A stretch of DNA of 64,000 nucleotides from Bordetella ansorpii (GTDB taxonomy: Bacteria > Pseudomonadota > Gammaproteobacteria > Burkholderiales > Burkholderiaceae_B), in contig NZ_FKBS01000017.1 of assembly GCF_900078315.1 (NCBI RefSeq), positions 55,649-119,648 of the forward strand, given 5' to 3'. Position numbers and translations under genes: made by a program. Shown in pieces: positions 48,985 to 57,240 of the stretch; within the stretch, counting starts at the first letter, position 1; the number at the start of each line of letters is the position of its first letter. The notes beneath the pieces were generated by a model. It did no database searches. It was not told where the DNA came from and saw nothing but the letters and a program-made list of their open reading frames with translations.

Positions 48985-49018
48985 CCCATGTGGCGGGCCG
49001 GCCGGCCCGCCACATGGG
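48985..49018. repeat. Perfect 34-bp GC-rich palindrome
   Basis: The 34 bases from CCCATGTGGCGGG to its mirror CCCGCCACATGGG are self-complementary without mismatch. They lie between the aldolase stop (49032) and the Bug start (48905) in one operon. The RNA would form a very stable hairpin, either partly terminating transcription or protecting one mRNA segment. Confidence 0.8.
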
Positions 49019-49031
49019 ATTCATCGCGCCC

Positions 49032-49751
49032 TCAGCGCCCCTGCTGCTTGCGCCATGCGGCGAATCGGTCGCGCGTGCCCGGATCGGTGGGCGGATACAG
49101 GCCCAGCACCGAGGCGCCCTGCTGCACTTCGGTGGTCACGAAGTCTTCGAACGCAGTCATCTCCACGGCCTCCACCGCGATCTCGTCCGCGATCGCGGCC
49201 GGGATCACGACCACGCCCTCGCCGTCGCCCACCACCACGTCGCCCGGGAACACCGCCACGTCGCCGCAGGCGATAGGCAGGTTCATGTCCATCGCCTGGT
49301 GCAACGTCAGGTTGGTCGGGGCCGAGGGACGGTTGTGATACGCGGGAATCTGCAGGGTGGAGATTTCGGGCGAATCGCGAAAGCCGCCGTCGGTGACGAC
49401 GCCGGCCACGCCACGCTTCATCAGGCGCGTGACCAGGATGCCGCCGGCCGACGCGGCCCGCGCGTCCTTGCGGCTGTCGATCACCAGCACGGCGCCCTCG
49501 GGGCAGGTTTCGACGGCCACCCGTTGCGGATGCGCGCGGTCCTCGAACACCTTGATGGTGTTCAGGTCTTCGCGCGCCGGGATGTAGCGCAGCGTGAAGG
49601 CCGGCCCCACCATGTTGGGCAGCGAGCGGTTCAGCGGGTGCACGTCCTGGATGAACTGGTTGCGCAGGCCGCGCTTGAACAGCGCGGTGCACAGCGTGGC
49701 GGTGCTGACGCCCAGCAGCCGGGCGCGGGTTTCGGGGTTGAGCTGGGACAC
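49032..49751 (-). CDS. RraA-family aldolase-like protein
   Basis: This 239-residue protein starts at the GTG at 49751, chosen because GGAG lies a few bases upstream; an earlier GTG at 49778 would add nine residues. RraA-fold features are MVGPAFTLRYIPAREDLN, the loop AVLVIDSRKDARAASAGGILVTRLMKRG, the active-site segment VVTDGGFRDSPE with Asp and Arg-Asp, and GDVVVGDGEGVVVIP. These match HMG-aldolase-like enzymes. Coupling to an IlvD/Edd dehydratase suggests that it cleaves a 2-oxo-3-deoxy sugar acid to pyruvate plus an aldehyde. That reaction is inferred from context. Confidence 0.8.
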   Translation of the reverse strand: MSQLNPETRARLLGVSTATLCTALFKRGLRNQFIQDVHPLNRSLPNMVGPAFTLRYIPAREDLNTIKVFEDRAHPQRVAVETCPEGAVLVIDSRKDARAASAGGILVTRLMKRGVAGVVTDGGFRDSPEISTLQIPAYHNRPSAPTNLTLHQAMDMNLPIACGDVAVFPGDVVVGDGEGVVVIPAAIADEIAVEAVEMTAFEDFVTTEVQQGASVLGLYPPTDPGTRDRFAAWRKQQGR

Positions 49752-49804
49752 GGTGTCTCCGGATAGGCGTAGCTGCACGGACCCGCGGGCCCGCGCCAGG
49801 GGGA

Positions 49805-51538
49805 TCAGAAAATCGAGGGTTCGGGCACGGGCGCGCCGAAGCCGGTTTCAAGGAAATCGAAGTCGCAGCCGTCGTTGGCCTGCAGGATGTGCTGGCTGTA
49901 CATCCATCCGTAGCCTCGCTCGTAGCGGCGCGGCGGCGGCGTCCAGGCCGCGCGGCGGGCCGCCAGCTCTTCGTCGCTGACGTTCAGGTGGATGCGGCGC
50001 GCCGGCACGTCGACGGTGATGAGGTCGCCCGTGCGCACCAGCGCCAGCGGGCCGCCCACGTACGATTCGGGCGCGGCGTGCAGGATGCAGGCGCCGTAGC
50101 TGGTGCCGCTCATGCGGGCATCGGACAACCGCAGCATGTCGCGCACGCCCTGCTTGACCAGCTTGGTGGGGATGGGCAGCATGCCCCACTCGGGCATGCC
50201 CGGCCCGCCCTGCGGCCCGGCGTTGCGCAGGATCATGATGTGGTCCGCCGTGACGTCCAGGTTCTCGTCGTCCACCGCGGCCTTCATGCTGGGATAGTCG
50301 TCGAATACCAGGGCCGGCCCCGTGTGCCGCAGGTACTGCGGCGCGCAGGCGCTGGGCTTGATCACGCAGCCATCCGGCGCCAGGTTGCCGCGCAGCACCG
50401 CCAGCGCGCCCTCGTCGTAGATGGCGTTGTCCAGCGGGCGGATCACGTCGTCGTTGTAGACCTCGGCGCCCTGGATGTTCTCGCCCAGCGTGCGGCCGGT
50501 GACCGTCATGGTCGACAGGTCCAGGTGCCTGTCGGCCAGCCGCGTCATCAGGCCGGGCAGTCCGCCCGCATAGAAGAAATCTTCCATCAGATATGTGCTG
50601 CCGCTGGGACGGATGTTGGCGATCACCGGCACCTTGCGGCTGGCGGCGTCGAAATCGTCCAGGTCGACCGCGCAGCCGGCGCGGCGCGACATGGCCACCA
50701 GGTGCACGATGGCGTTGGTCGAACAGCCCATGGCCATGGCCACGTTGATGGCGTTGTGGAACGAAGCCGGCGTCAGGATGCGCTGCGGCGTCAGGTCTTC
50801 CCACACCATCTGCACCGCGCGCCGGCCGCATTCGGCCGACATGCGCATGTGATTGACGTCGGCGGCCGGAATGGACGAGGCGCCCGGCAGCGTCATGCCG
50901 ATGGCTTCGGCGATGGCGGTCATGGTGCTGGCCGTGCCCATCGTCATGCAGGTGCCGTAGCTGCGCGCGATGCCGCCCTCGACTTCGGTCCATTCGGCGG
51001 TGGTCAGGTTGCCGGCGCGGCGCTCGTCCCACAGTTTCCAGGCGTCCGACCCCGAACCCAGGATCTTGCCCTTCCAGTTGCCGCGCAGCATGGGACCGGC
51101 GGGCACGTACACGCACGGCAGGTTGGCGCTGATGGCGCCCATGATGAGGCCCGGCGTGGTCTTGTCGCAGCCGCCCATCAGCACCGCGCCGTCCACCGGG
51201 TGGCTGCGCAGCAGTTCCTCGGTCTCCATGGCCAGGAAGTTCCGGTACAACATGGTGGTGGGCTTGACCATGGACTCGGACACCGAGATGGCCGGCAGCT
51301 CCACCGGAAAGCCGCCTGCCTGGAATACGCCGCGCTTGACGTCTTCCACGCGCTGTTTGAAGTGGCTGTGACAGGGATTGAGGTCGGACCAGGTGTTGAC
51401 AATGGCGATGACCGGCCGGCCGGCCCAGTCCTGCGGGCCATACCCCATCTGCATCATGCGCGAACGGTGGCCGAAAGAACGCAGGTCGTCATGGGCCATC
51501 CAGCGGGCGCTGCGCAGGTCTTCGTAGGAACGTGTCAT
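49805..51538 (-). CDS. IlvD/Edd family dehydratase (sugar-acid dehydratase type)
   Basis: This 577-residue iron-sulfur dehydratase has cluster and active-site cysteines in NPCHSHF, MGGCDKTTPG and SYGTCMTMGTASTM. The C-terminal block LSDARMSGTSYGACILHAAPES is characteristic of pentonate (arabonate/xylonate) dehydratases rather than dihydroxy-acid dehydratase. It would dehydrate a sugar acid to a 2-oxo-3-deoxy acid. The start MTRSYEDLRSARWM at 51538 is family-typical; the in-frame extension is not. First gene of the operon with the RraA-type aldolase and Bug receptor, divergent from a GntR regulator with a palindromic site in between. Confidence 0.88.
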   Translation of the reverse strand: MTRSYEDLRSARWMAHDDLRSFGHRSRMMQMGYGPQDWAGRPVIAIVNTWSDLNPCHSHFKQRVEDVKRGVFQAGGFPVELPAISVSESMVKPTTMLYRNFLAMETEELLRSHPVDGAVLMGGCDKTTPGLIMGAISANLPCVYVPAGPMLRGNWKGKILGSGSDAWKLWDERRAGNLTTAEWTEVEGGIARSYGTCMTMGTASTMTAIAEAIGMTLPGASSIPAADVNHMRMSAECGRRAVQMVWEDLTPQRILTPASFHNAINVAMAMGCSTNAIVHLVAMSRRAGCAVDLDDFDAASRKVPVIANIRPSGSTYLMEDFFYAGGLPGLMTRLADRHLDLSTMTVTGRTLGENIQGAEVYNDDVIRPLDNAIYDEGALAVLRGNLAPDGCVIKPSACAPQYLRHTGPALVFDDYPSMKAAVDDENLDVTADHIMILRNAGPQGGPGMPEWGMLPIPTKLVKQGVRDMLRLSDARMSGTSYGACILHAAPESYVGGPLALVRTGDLITVDVPARRIHLNVSDEELAARRAAWTPPPRRYERGYGWMYSQHILQANDGCDFDFLETGFGAPVPEPSIF

Positions 51539-51581
51539 GGCGGAAGCAAGTGGGTTGGTCAACGATGCGAAAGATTGAAAC

Positions 51582-51595
51582 ACTAATATATTAGT
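51582..51595. promoter_or_regulatory. Perfect AT-rich palindrome, likely GntR operator
   Basis: ACTAATATATTAGT is a perfect 14-base palindrome in the 114-base gap between the divergent dehydratase and GntR genes. It is markedly AT-rich in a GC-rich genome and has the size of FadR/GntR-family operators. It probably overlaps both promoters. Confidence 0.72.
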
Positions 51596-51652
51596 ACGTC
51601 AATGCGAGGCCGCCTGGGTACAATCCGGGCATTCAACGCCCTGCCCTTGCCC

Positions 51653-52357
51653 ATGACTTTGCTGGACACCCTGCCCGCCGACCTGCGCCTCGATCGCTCG
51701 CGCCATGCCGCCCCGCAGGTGTTCCAAAAGCTGCGCGACCTGATCATGTCGCTGGAGCTGGCGCCCGGCACGGTGCTGTCGCGCGGCGAACTGGCCGATG
51801 CGTTCGGCCTGAGCCAGACCCCCATCCGCGACGCCCTGAGCCAACTGCGCGACGAAGGCCTGGTCGACATCTTTCCGCAGCACACCACCGCCGTCAGCCG
51901 CATCGACATCGCGGCGGCGCGCCAGGCGCATTTCCTGCGCCGTTCGCTGGAACTGGAGATCGTGCATCAGTTGGCCGGCCAGGCCGACGCCGCTCTGATC
52001 GACCGCCTGCAGGCCCACATCGACGTGCAGCGCGCCAACCTGGGCCCCGAGCGCTACCAGCGCTTCATCGCGGCCGACCAGGCCTTCCACCGCGAGATGC
52101 ATGACGCGGCCGGCGTGGGCCACCTATGGGAACTGGAGCAGCGCTACAGCGGCCACGTCGACCGGCTGCGCCGCCTGCACCTGCCCGAAGCCGGCAAGGC
52201 CGACCGCATCCTGCGCGACCACCAGCGCATCGTGGACGCCATCGCCGCGCAGGACGTGGCGGGCGCGCAGCAGGCGCTGCGCGAACATCTGTCGGGAACC
52301 CTGAGCCAGGTCGACGAGATCTGCCGGCGTTACCCGGATTACGTCGTGCCGGCCTGA
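51653..52357 (+). CDS. GntR (FadR-type) regulator of the dehydratase-aldolase operon
   Basis: This 234-residue regulator has an N-terminal winged helix (VFQKLRDLIMSLELAPGTVLSRGELADAFGLSQTPIRDALSQLRDEGLVDIFP) and an all-helical FCD effector domain with metal-type residues (DQAFHREMHDAAG and HLWELEQ, then DHQRIVDAI). The start at 51653 is used. It is divergent from the dehydratase gene with a perfect palindrome between, which fits autoregulation and repression relieved by the sugar acid. It ends 12 bases from the convergent diguanylate cyclase gene. Confidence 0.9.
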   Translation: MTLLDTLPADLRLDRSRHAAPQVFQKLRDLIMSLELAPGTVLSRGELADAFGLSQTPIRDALSQLRDEGLVDIFPQHTTAVSRIDIAAARQAHFLRRSLELEIVHQLAGQADAALIDRLQAHIDVQRANLGPERYQRFIAADQAFHREMHDAAGVGHLWELEQRYSGHVDRLRRLHLPEAGKADRILRDHQRIVDAIAAQDVAGAQQALREHLSGTLSQVDEICRRYPDYVVPA

Positions 52358-52369
52358 GACAAGCCTTCC

Positions 52370-53938
52370 CTACGGCGCGCTGTGCACGCGGTTCTTGCCC
52401 GCGCGCTTGGCCTCGTACATGGCCTGGTCGGCCTGCGCGATGACGGCGTCCATGGTCGAGCCGTGGTCGGGCCACCGCGCGACACCGATCGACACGGTGA
52501 CGCCGGCCAATCCGGCCTCGACCGCGTGGCGCAGGCGCTGTGCGAACGCCAGGCCATCTTCGCGATCCACGCCGGGCACGAACACCGCCAGCTCTTCGCC
52601 GCCCATGCGCGCGGCGATATCGTCCTCGCGCACCTGCGCCCGCACCACGTTGGCCAGGCCACGCAGCACTTCGTCGCCGGCCGCGTGGCCCTGCGTGTCG
52701 TTGATCTTCTTGAAATTGTCGACGTCCATCAGGACCACCGACATCGACGCGTGCTGGTGGTGCGTGTCGGCCAATGCCTCGTCCGCGCCGCGCCGGTTGA
52801 GCAGGCCCGTCAGGGGATCCGAGGCCCGCTCGCGCTTCAAGCGGCCGATCCGGCCCGCCACCGCGCTGGCCGCACGCAGCATGGCGCCCCGCAGTTCCTC
52901 GACCTCGAAATACCAGCCGTTGACGCCGCGGATCTGGTCGGTGGCCTGGTTGGATCCCAGGTCGCCGGCCGCATCCGCCAGCGTGCGCAAGGGCACCGAC
53001 ACGAATTGCGCCAGCCACCAGATGCCGGCCAGGCACAGGACGATGATGGGCACCGAGAACAGGAACATGCGGCCGAACTGCTCCTGGACCACGTCCAGGG
53101 CGACCGCCGTCGGCCGTTGCGCGATCACCGTCCATCCCGTCGAGTTCACGCGCGAATATCCCGCCAGTTCGTCGATGTCGTCCTCGTCGCGCACCCGCGC
53201 CGAGCCGGTCCTGGCCGCGCGCGCCACCAGCACGGCCGGGTTCTTGCCGACCTGCTCGCCGATCTTGGCATTATCCGGGTGATAGAGAATGCGGCCGCTC
53301 TTGTCGACGACATACAGCGCAGAGCCGTCGGTGAAATCGTGCTCGGCCAGCACCGCATGCAGCGCGTTGCGCTCGTGCAGGTAGATCGTGCCGAACAGCG
53401 CCCCGGCGTACCGGCCTTCGGCGTCGAACACGGGATGCGAAATCGTCACGATCCAGCGCCCCGTGACCGCCCGGTAGGGCTCGGACGTCATCGGCGTGCG
53501 CGAACTGAGCACGCGCCGGATCTCGTCGCTTTCCAGCACGGTGCCGACCAGGCGCAGCGTGGCCGGGATGGTGGCCAGCACCAGGCCGCGCCGATCGACG
53601 ACGACCAGCGAGTTGAAGGTGTCGGTGACGCGGGACAGCCGGTCGACCACCAGCTTGGCCGACTGCCCGTTGATGTCGCTCTTGCCGCTCAGCTCGTCCG
53701 CCCCCGCGCCCAGCAACTGGCGCGCGCCATCCAGGAACACGTCAGTGGCCTGCGCCACCTTGTTGGCGTAGACGCGGTTCAATTCCAGCGTATTGGCCAG
53801 CAACGCGCTTTGCTGGACCCGGTAAGCCGCAATGAAGGTATTGGCCAGCGCCAGCACGAAAATGATCAACGACGCCCACAGAATGAGATGGCGCAGATCG
53901 GGGCGGAGAAGGATTCGGTTCATCTTCTTTGACATCAT
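52370..53938 (-). CDS. Membrane diguanylate cyclase with periplasmic Cache sensor
   Basis: This 522-residue protein has a transmembrane segment (about 18-38), a periplasmic dCache-type sensor (about 40-285), a second transmembrane segment (about 290-312), a HAMP-like linker and a GGDEF domain. The active site is GGEEL (about 446-450), preceded by DVDNFKKIND. An RxxD product-inhibition site (REDD, about 437-440) lies five residues before it, so it should make c-di-GMP and be feedback-inhibited. Several near starts exist (53938, 53935, 53923); 53938 is chosen for the GGCAGG upstream. Confidence 0.9.
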   Translation of the reverse strand: MMSKKMNRILLRPDLRHLILWASLIIFVLALANTFIAAYRVQQSALLANTLELNRVYANKVAQATDVFLDGARQLLGAGADELSGKSDINGQSAKLVVDRLSRVTDTFNSLVVVDRRGLVLATIPATLRLVGTVLESDEIRRVLSSRTPMTSEPYRAVTGRWIVTISHPVFDAEGRYAGALFGTIYLHERNALHAVLAEHDFTDGSALYVVDKSGRILYHPDNAKIGEQVGKNPAVLVARAARTGSARVRDEDDIDELAGYSRVNSTGWTVIAQRPTAVALDVVQEQFGRMFLFSVPIIVLCLAGIWWLAQFVSVPLRTLADAAGDLGSNQATDQIRGVNGWYFEVEELRGAMLRAASAVAGRIGRLKRERASDPLTGLLNRRGADEALADTHHQHASMSVVLMDVDNFKKINDTQGHAAGDEVLRGLANVVRAQVREDDIAARMGGEELAVFVPGVDREDGLAFAQRLRHAVEAGLAGVTVSIGVARWPDHGSTMDAVIAQADQAMYEAKRAGKNRVHSAP

Positions 53939-54057
53939 GCGCAACCTGCCCCGTGCGAGGGAAACGCCCGGCAGGTTGGTGGCGAATTGTATGTCGCCCG
54001 AGGCCGGCCACCTACCTTAAAGCACGCCCCGTCCAAGGGGTGTATATCTTCCACGGC

Positions 54058-54345
54058 ATGACGAAAGCCGCGATCGCCGAGCTTCTGCCTGCGGATGGGG
54101 AAATCGGCCACGCCGTGGGCGACAGGGCGCTGGCGACCTTCGCGGCGGTGCTGCGCACGTTCCTGCGGAACAGGGACGTGATCGCCCGGTTGGGCGGGGG
54201 TGAATTCGTGGTGCTGCTGACGGACGCCAGTGGAGACGACGCAGCGCGGATCGACCCGCAGCGGGATGCGTCGGTGCAGGCGCTGCGGGCGGACGCGGAT
54301 GCGTCGATGTACGGGCAGAAGCGGCTGGGGAAGGCGGGGCGGTAA
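54058..54345 (+). pseudogene. Remnant of a GGDEF diguanylate cyclase gene
   Basis: This 95-residue frame matches only the C-terminal half of a GGDEF domain: GHAVGDRALATFAAVLRTFLRNRDVIARLGGGEFVVLL, then a short ADADASMYGQKRLGKAGR end. The substrate-binding first half is missing. The signature reads GGGEF, so the catalytic acidic residue is lost, although the RxxD site (RNRD) remains. It lies beside an intact GGDEF gene in the opposite orientation. A degraded relic is the simplest view; a c-di-GMP-binding peptide is less likely. Confidence 0.7.
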
Positions 54346-54399
54346 ATCTCCGGGCGCGCCGTTCACCCCGTTCGATATCCGGCTCGCAGCCGGGAATCG

Positions 54400-54714
54400 C
54401 TAGATCGCCCCCGCGTCGTCCTCCCCGATCCCGCGCAACACCTCTTTCTTCGCTCCCGGCAGATTTCTTGGGGCAAGGTCTTCCTCTTTGACCAGCGGCT
54501 CCAGCCCCTCGTCCAGCAACTGTTCGGCGCGGTTACGGATCTGCTGTTCGTGGTCGGCGAAGGCCTTCAGGCGCGCGGCCTCGCCCGCTTCACAACCGTA
54601 AGCCCGCGCCAGCGCCTGCCCCGTCACGGCGGCCTCGACCCATTCGCTGGTTTCTCCCGCCAGGCTGAAGACGACCAGGTCCTGCCTGCTGTCGTAATGC
54701 ACGTGCTTGTCCAT
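54400..54714 (-). CDS. Small DUF1488-like protein
   Basis: This 104-residue protein starts MDKHVHYDSRQDLVVFSLAG, with AGGAGA six bases upstream of the ATG at 54714. The pattern (an initial YDSRQDLVVF strand, TGQALARAYG, then a LKAFADHEQQIRNRAEQLLDEG helix) resembles DUF1488 proteins, whose function is unknown. It has an unusual acidic C-terminal tail (GEDDAGAI). Divergent from the 54950 gene. Confidence 0.6.
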   Translation of the reverse strand: MDKHVHYDSRQDLVVFSLAGETSEWVEAAVTGQALARAYGCEAGEAARLKAFADHEQQIRNRAEQLLDEGLEPLVKEEDLAPRNLPGAKKEVLRGIGEDDAGAI

Positions 54715-54889
54715 GTTGGTTCTCCTGTATTCCGGTACTGATCGGCGGTGGCGTGGATACCGAGCCCACGCCACATAGGGACGCTCAGCCCCAAGCAAGG
54801 ACGTCCAGCGTATCGCGCAGCATGTGGCATTCCTGTAGGTGGGAGCGGCCGCGCCACGTGCCTATAAATAAGAATTAATCTTGTTTTCC

Positions 54890-54917
54890 TTGATGACTGA
54901 CCGTTAGTCAGTTTAAT
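54890..54917 (+). promoter_or_regulatory. TetR-type operator within a promoter
   Basis: ACTGACCGTTAGTCAGT (54896-54912) is a palindrome (ACTGAC/GTCAGT around CGTTA) of classic TetR-family form. It fills the 16-base spacer between TTGATG (54890-54895) and TTTAAT (54912-54917). The TetR gene two genes downstream is the obvious binder, giving autorepression. Confidence 0.78.
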
Positions 54918-54949
54918 ATTCCTCATCCCAAGTCAAGGACAACCCACCC

Positions 54950-55459
54950 ATGACCCTGCACGAACTCGAAAACCTGCCGCTGGCCATCAGCGTCGCCCGC
55001 CATCCCCGCACGGCGGGCGAACGGGCCGGCGCCTGGATGCCTGCGACCCAGTGGCCCACAGGGGGGGAACGCCTGGCCGTGCTGCACGTGCTGGCCGGCG
55101 GCGACCAGGCGATCGGTGAGCCCGAAGACGCCCTGCGCGACATCAAGACCTGGCTGCAGGCCTACGCCGTCCAGGCTGGACGGCAGATTCTGTGCATAGC
55201 CATCGTCGCGCCGCCCGCGCATGTGGACCGGATGATGGGCGCCGATGCCGAACACCTGCTCGGCATGCCCGCGGAGGTGTTTGCGGACGTGCCCTCCGCG
55301 CTGGCGTTCATGGGATGGTTCATCGCCCCGGCGGAAGATGCCGCCTGGGACGCCGCCGCCATCCAGACGCGGGTCCAGCAGGCTTTACGCGATAATCCGG
55401 GATTATCCGCCCTGCCCATGCCGCCGCGCGCTGCCCGCCGGCCCTCTCTCATTCGATGA
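54950..55459 (+). CDS. Uncharacterised protein in TetR operon
   Basis: This 169-residue soluble protein is not assigned to a family. It shows LPLAISVARHPRTAGERAGAWMPATQWPTGGERLAVLHVLAGGD near the N-terminus, a central strand-helix region (QILCIAIVAPPAHVDRMMGADAEHLLGMPAEVFADVPSALAFMGWF) and no signal peptide. It lies 37 bases downstream of the TetR operator and overlaps the TetR gene by 4 bases, so it is repressed together with the regulator. It could be the sensor partner or the detoxifying component that the regulator controls. Confidence 0.7.
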   Translation: MTLHELENLPLAISVARHPRTAGERAGAWMPATQWPTGGERLAVLHVLAGGDQAIGEPEDALRDIKTWLQAYAVQAGRQILCIAIVAPPAHVDRMMGADAEHLLGMPAEVFADVPSALAFMGWFIAPAEDAAWDAAAIQTRVQQALRDNPGLSALPMPPRAARRPSLIR

Positions 55460-56070
55460 CCTTCTCACCCGACGCCAAGCGCCCGCGCACCAAGCCCGCC
55501 GAGACCCGCCGCGGCGAGCTCATGGATGCCGCGCTGGCGCTCTTCCTGGACAAGGGATTCGATGGCGCCAGCGTCGACGAGATCGTCAACCGGGCCGACG
55601 TCGCCAAGGGCACCTTCTACCTGTACTTCAAGACGAAGGACGACGTGCTGCAGGCGCTGCGGGAACGCTTCGTCGAGCAGTTCCTGGCTTGTCTGGAGGA
55701 CGCCGTGGCGGGCTGCGCGGCGGACGACTGGGCGGGACGGCTGGATGCCTGGATCGAGGCCGGCATCGCTCTCTACCTGAAGGAATTCGCGCTGCACGAT
55801 CTGGTGTTCCACGAGTTTCGGCCATCGCATCGGCATGCGCGCAACGACAATGTCGTCATTGCGCACCTGGCGCGGCTGATCGAAGGCGGCGTGCGGGCCG
55901 GCGCGTGGCGTTCACGCAATCCCCGCCAGACCGCCGCCATGGTGTTCAGCGCCGTGCACGGCGCCGTCGACGAGGAGATCATCTCGGCTACCAGGATGGG
56001 CAAGGAAGCGTTGACCAGAGAGGTGCTGACCTTCTGTAGAAGCGCGGTCGGGCTGCCCCTGCGCGTGTAG
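55456..56070 (+). CDS. TetR family regulator
   Basis: This 204-residue regulator has an N-terminal helix-turn-helix (RRGELMDAALALFLDKGFDGASVDEIVNRADVAKGTFYLYFKTKDDVLQAL, about residues 18-68) and a helical ligand domain. The start overlaps the previous gene's stop by 4 bases. A typical TetR palindrome lies in the promoter of the two-gene unit, so it is probably autorepressed. The ligand is unknown. Confidence 0.9.
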   Translation: MTFSPDAKRPRTKPAETRRGELMDAALALFLDKGFDGASVDEIVNRADVAKGTFYLYFKTKDDVLQALRERFVEQFLACLEDAVAGCAADDWAGRLDAWIEAGIALYLKEFALHDLVFHEFRPSHRHARNDNVVIAHLARLIEGGVRAGAWRSRNPRQTAAMVFSAVHGAVDEEIISATRMGKEALTREVLTFCRSAVGLPLRV

Positions 56071-56246
56071 GCGCATCGGGGATTGCGCAGGAGCCTCGCC
56101 CACGGAGGCCTGTTACCATCCCGGCACATCCCACCATTGGCCTGTACGACGTGCGGGCTGCTTTCCCGGGCTGCCAGGCCCGCCGCAGCGCGCGCCACCC
56201 GCTGGCACGATGGCCGCAACCCGCCGATATCAAGAGATCCCCAACG

Positions 56247-57035
56247 ATGCGTATCGCCACCTGGAACGTCAATTCCCTGAACGTCCGCCTGCCCCAGGTG
56301 CTGGACTGGCTGGCCGCCAACCCTGTCGACGCCCTGTGCCTGCAGGAACTGAAGCTGACGGACGACAAGTTCCCCACGGCGGCCTTCACCGAGATCGGCT
56401 ATCACGCGGCCTTCACCGGCCAGAAGACCTACAACGGCGTGGCCATCCTGTCGCGCGAACCCGCGCGCGACGTGGTGCGCAACATCCCCGGCTATGAAGA
56501 CCTGCAGCAGCGCGTGATCGCCGTGACGCTGCCCAGCCCCGCCGGCGACGTGCGCGTGATCTGCGCGTACTGTCCCAACGGCCAGTCGCTGGAATCGGAA
56601 AAGTACATCTACAAGCTGGAGTGGTTCTCGGAACTGAAACGCTGGCTGCAGGAGGAAATGGCCGTGCATCCGCGCCTAGCCATCCTGGGCGACTACAACG
56701 TGGCGCCGGCCGACGAGGACGTGCACAACCCCGAGAAATGGGAAGGCCAGGTGCTGGTCTCCGAACCCGAACGCTCGGCCTTCAAGGCCCTGCTGGCGCT
56801 GGGCCTGACCGACTCGTTCCGCCAGTTCGAGCAGCCCGAGAAGTCGTTCAGCTGGTGGGACTACCGCCAGTTCGCGTTCCGCCGCAACGCCGGGCTGCGC
56901 ATCGACCACATCCTGCTGACCGACTCGCTGATGAAGGCCTGCACGGCCTGTGTCATCGACAAGGAGCCGCGCCGCAACGAGCAGCCGTCGGACCATACTC
57001 CCGTGGTGGCCACGCTCGATCTCGTGGGGGCCTGA
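56247..57035 (+). CDS. xthA: Exodeoxyribonuclease III
   Basis: This 262-residue AP endonuclease/3' exonuclease of base-excision repair has the catalytic blocks MRIATWNVNSLNVRLP, CLQELKL with the metal Glu, GVAILSRE, VICAYCPNGQ, LGDYNVAPADEDV with the catalytic Asp-Asn, and LRIDHILLT and PSDHTPVVATL with Asp and His at the end. The length is the family norm. The start at 56247 is the family Met. tRNA-Ala follows 50 bases later. Confidence 0.94.
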   Translation: MRIATWNVNSLNVRLPQVLDWLAANPVDALCLQELKLTDDKFPTAAFTEIGYHAAFTGQKTYNGVAILSREPARDVVRNIPGYEDLQQRVIAVTLPSPAGDVRVICAYCPNGQSLESEKYIYKLEWFSELKRWLQEEMAVHPRLAILGDYNVAPADEDVHNPEKWEGQVLVSEPERSAFKALLALGLTDSFRQFEQPEKSFSWWDYRQFAFRRNAGLRIDHILLTDSLMKACTACVIDKEPRRNEQPSDHTPVVATLDLVGA

Positions 57036-57045
57036 GCCTTCGAGA

Positions 57046-57075
57046 TTTACATCGTCTCGGGAAATCAGGTATATT
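57046..57075 (+). promoter_or_regulatory. tRNA-Ala promoter
   Basis: TTTACA (57046-57051) and TATATT (57070-57075) are separated by 18 bases and would start transcription about 3 bases before the mature tRNA. This matches the usual short leader of tRNA genes. Confidence 0.6.
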
Positions 57076-57085
57076 TGCCGTCTTT

Positions 57086-57161
<76 letters not shown>

Positions 57162-57174
57162 AATTCCCAGCCAG

Positions 57175-57206
57175 AAGGCACACCATTTCGCGATGGTGTG
57201 CCTTTT
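57175..57206 (+). terminator. Intrinsic terminator after tRNA-Ala
   Basis: A 12-base-pair stem (57175-57186 with 57193-57204) closes a 6-base loop and ends in four T residues, 13 bases after the tRNA. It also separates the convergent acyl-CoA synthetase gene. Confidence 0.75.
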
Positions 57207-57240
57207 GCATTTCCGGGGGTGGCCGGCGGTCTGCCACGGA

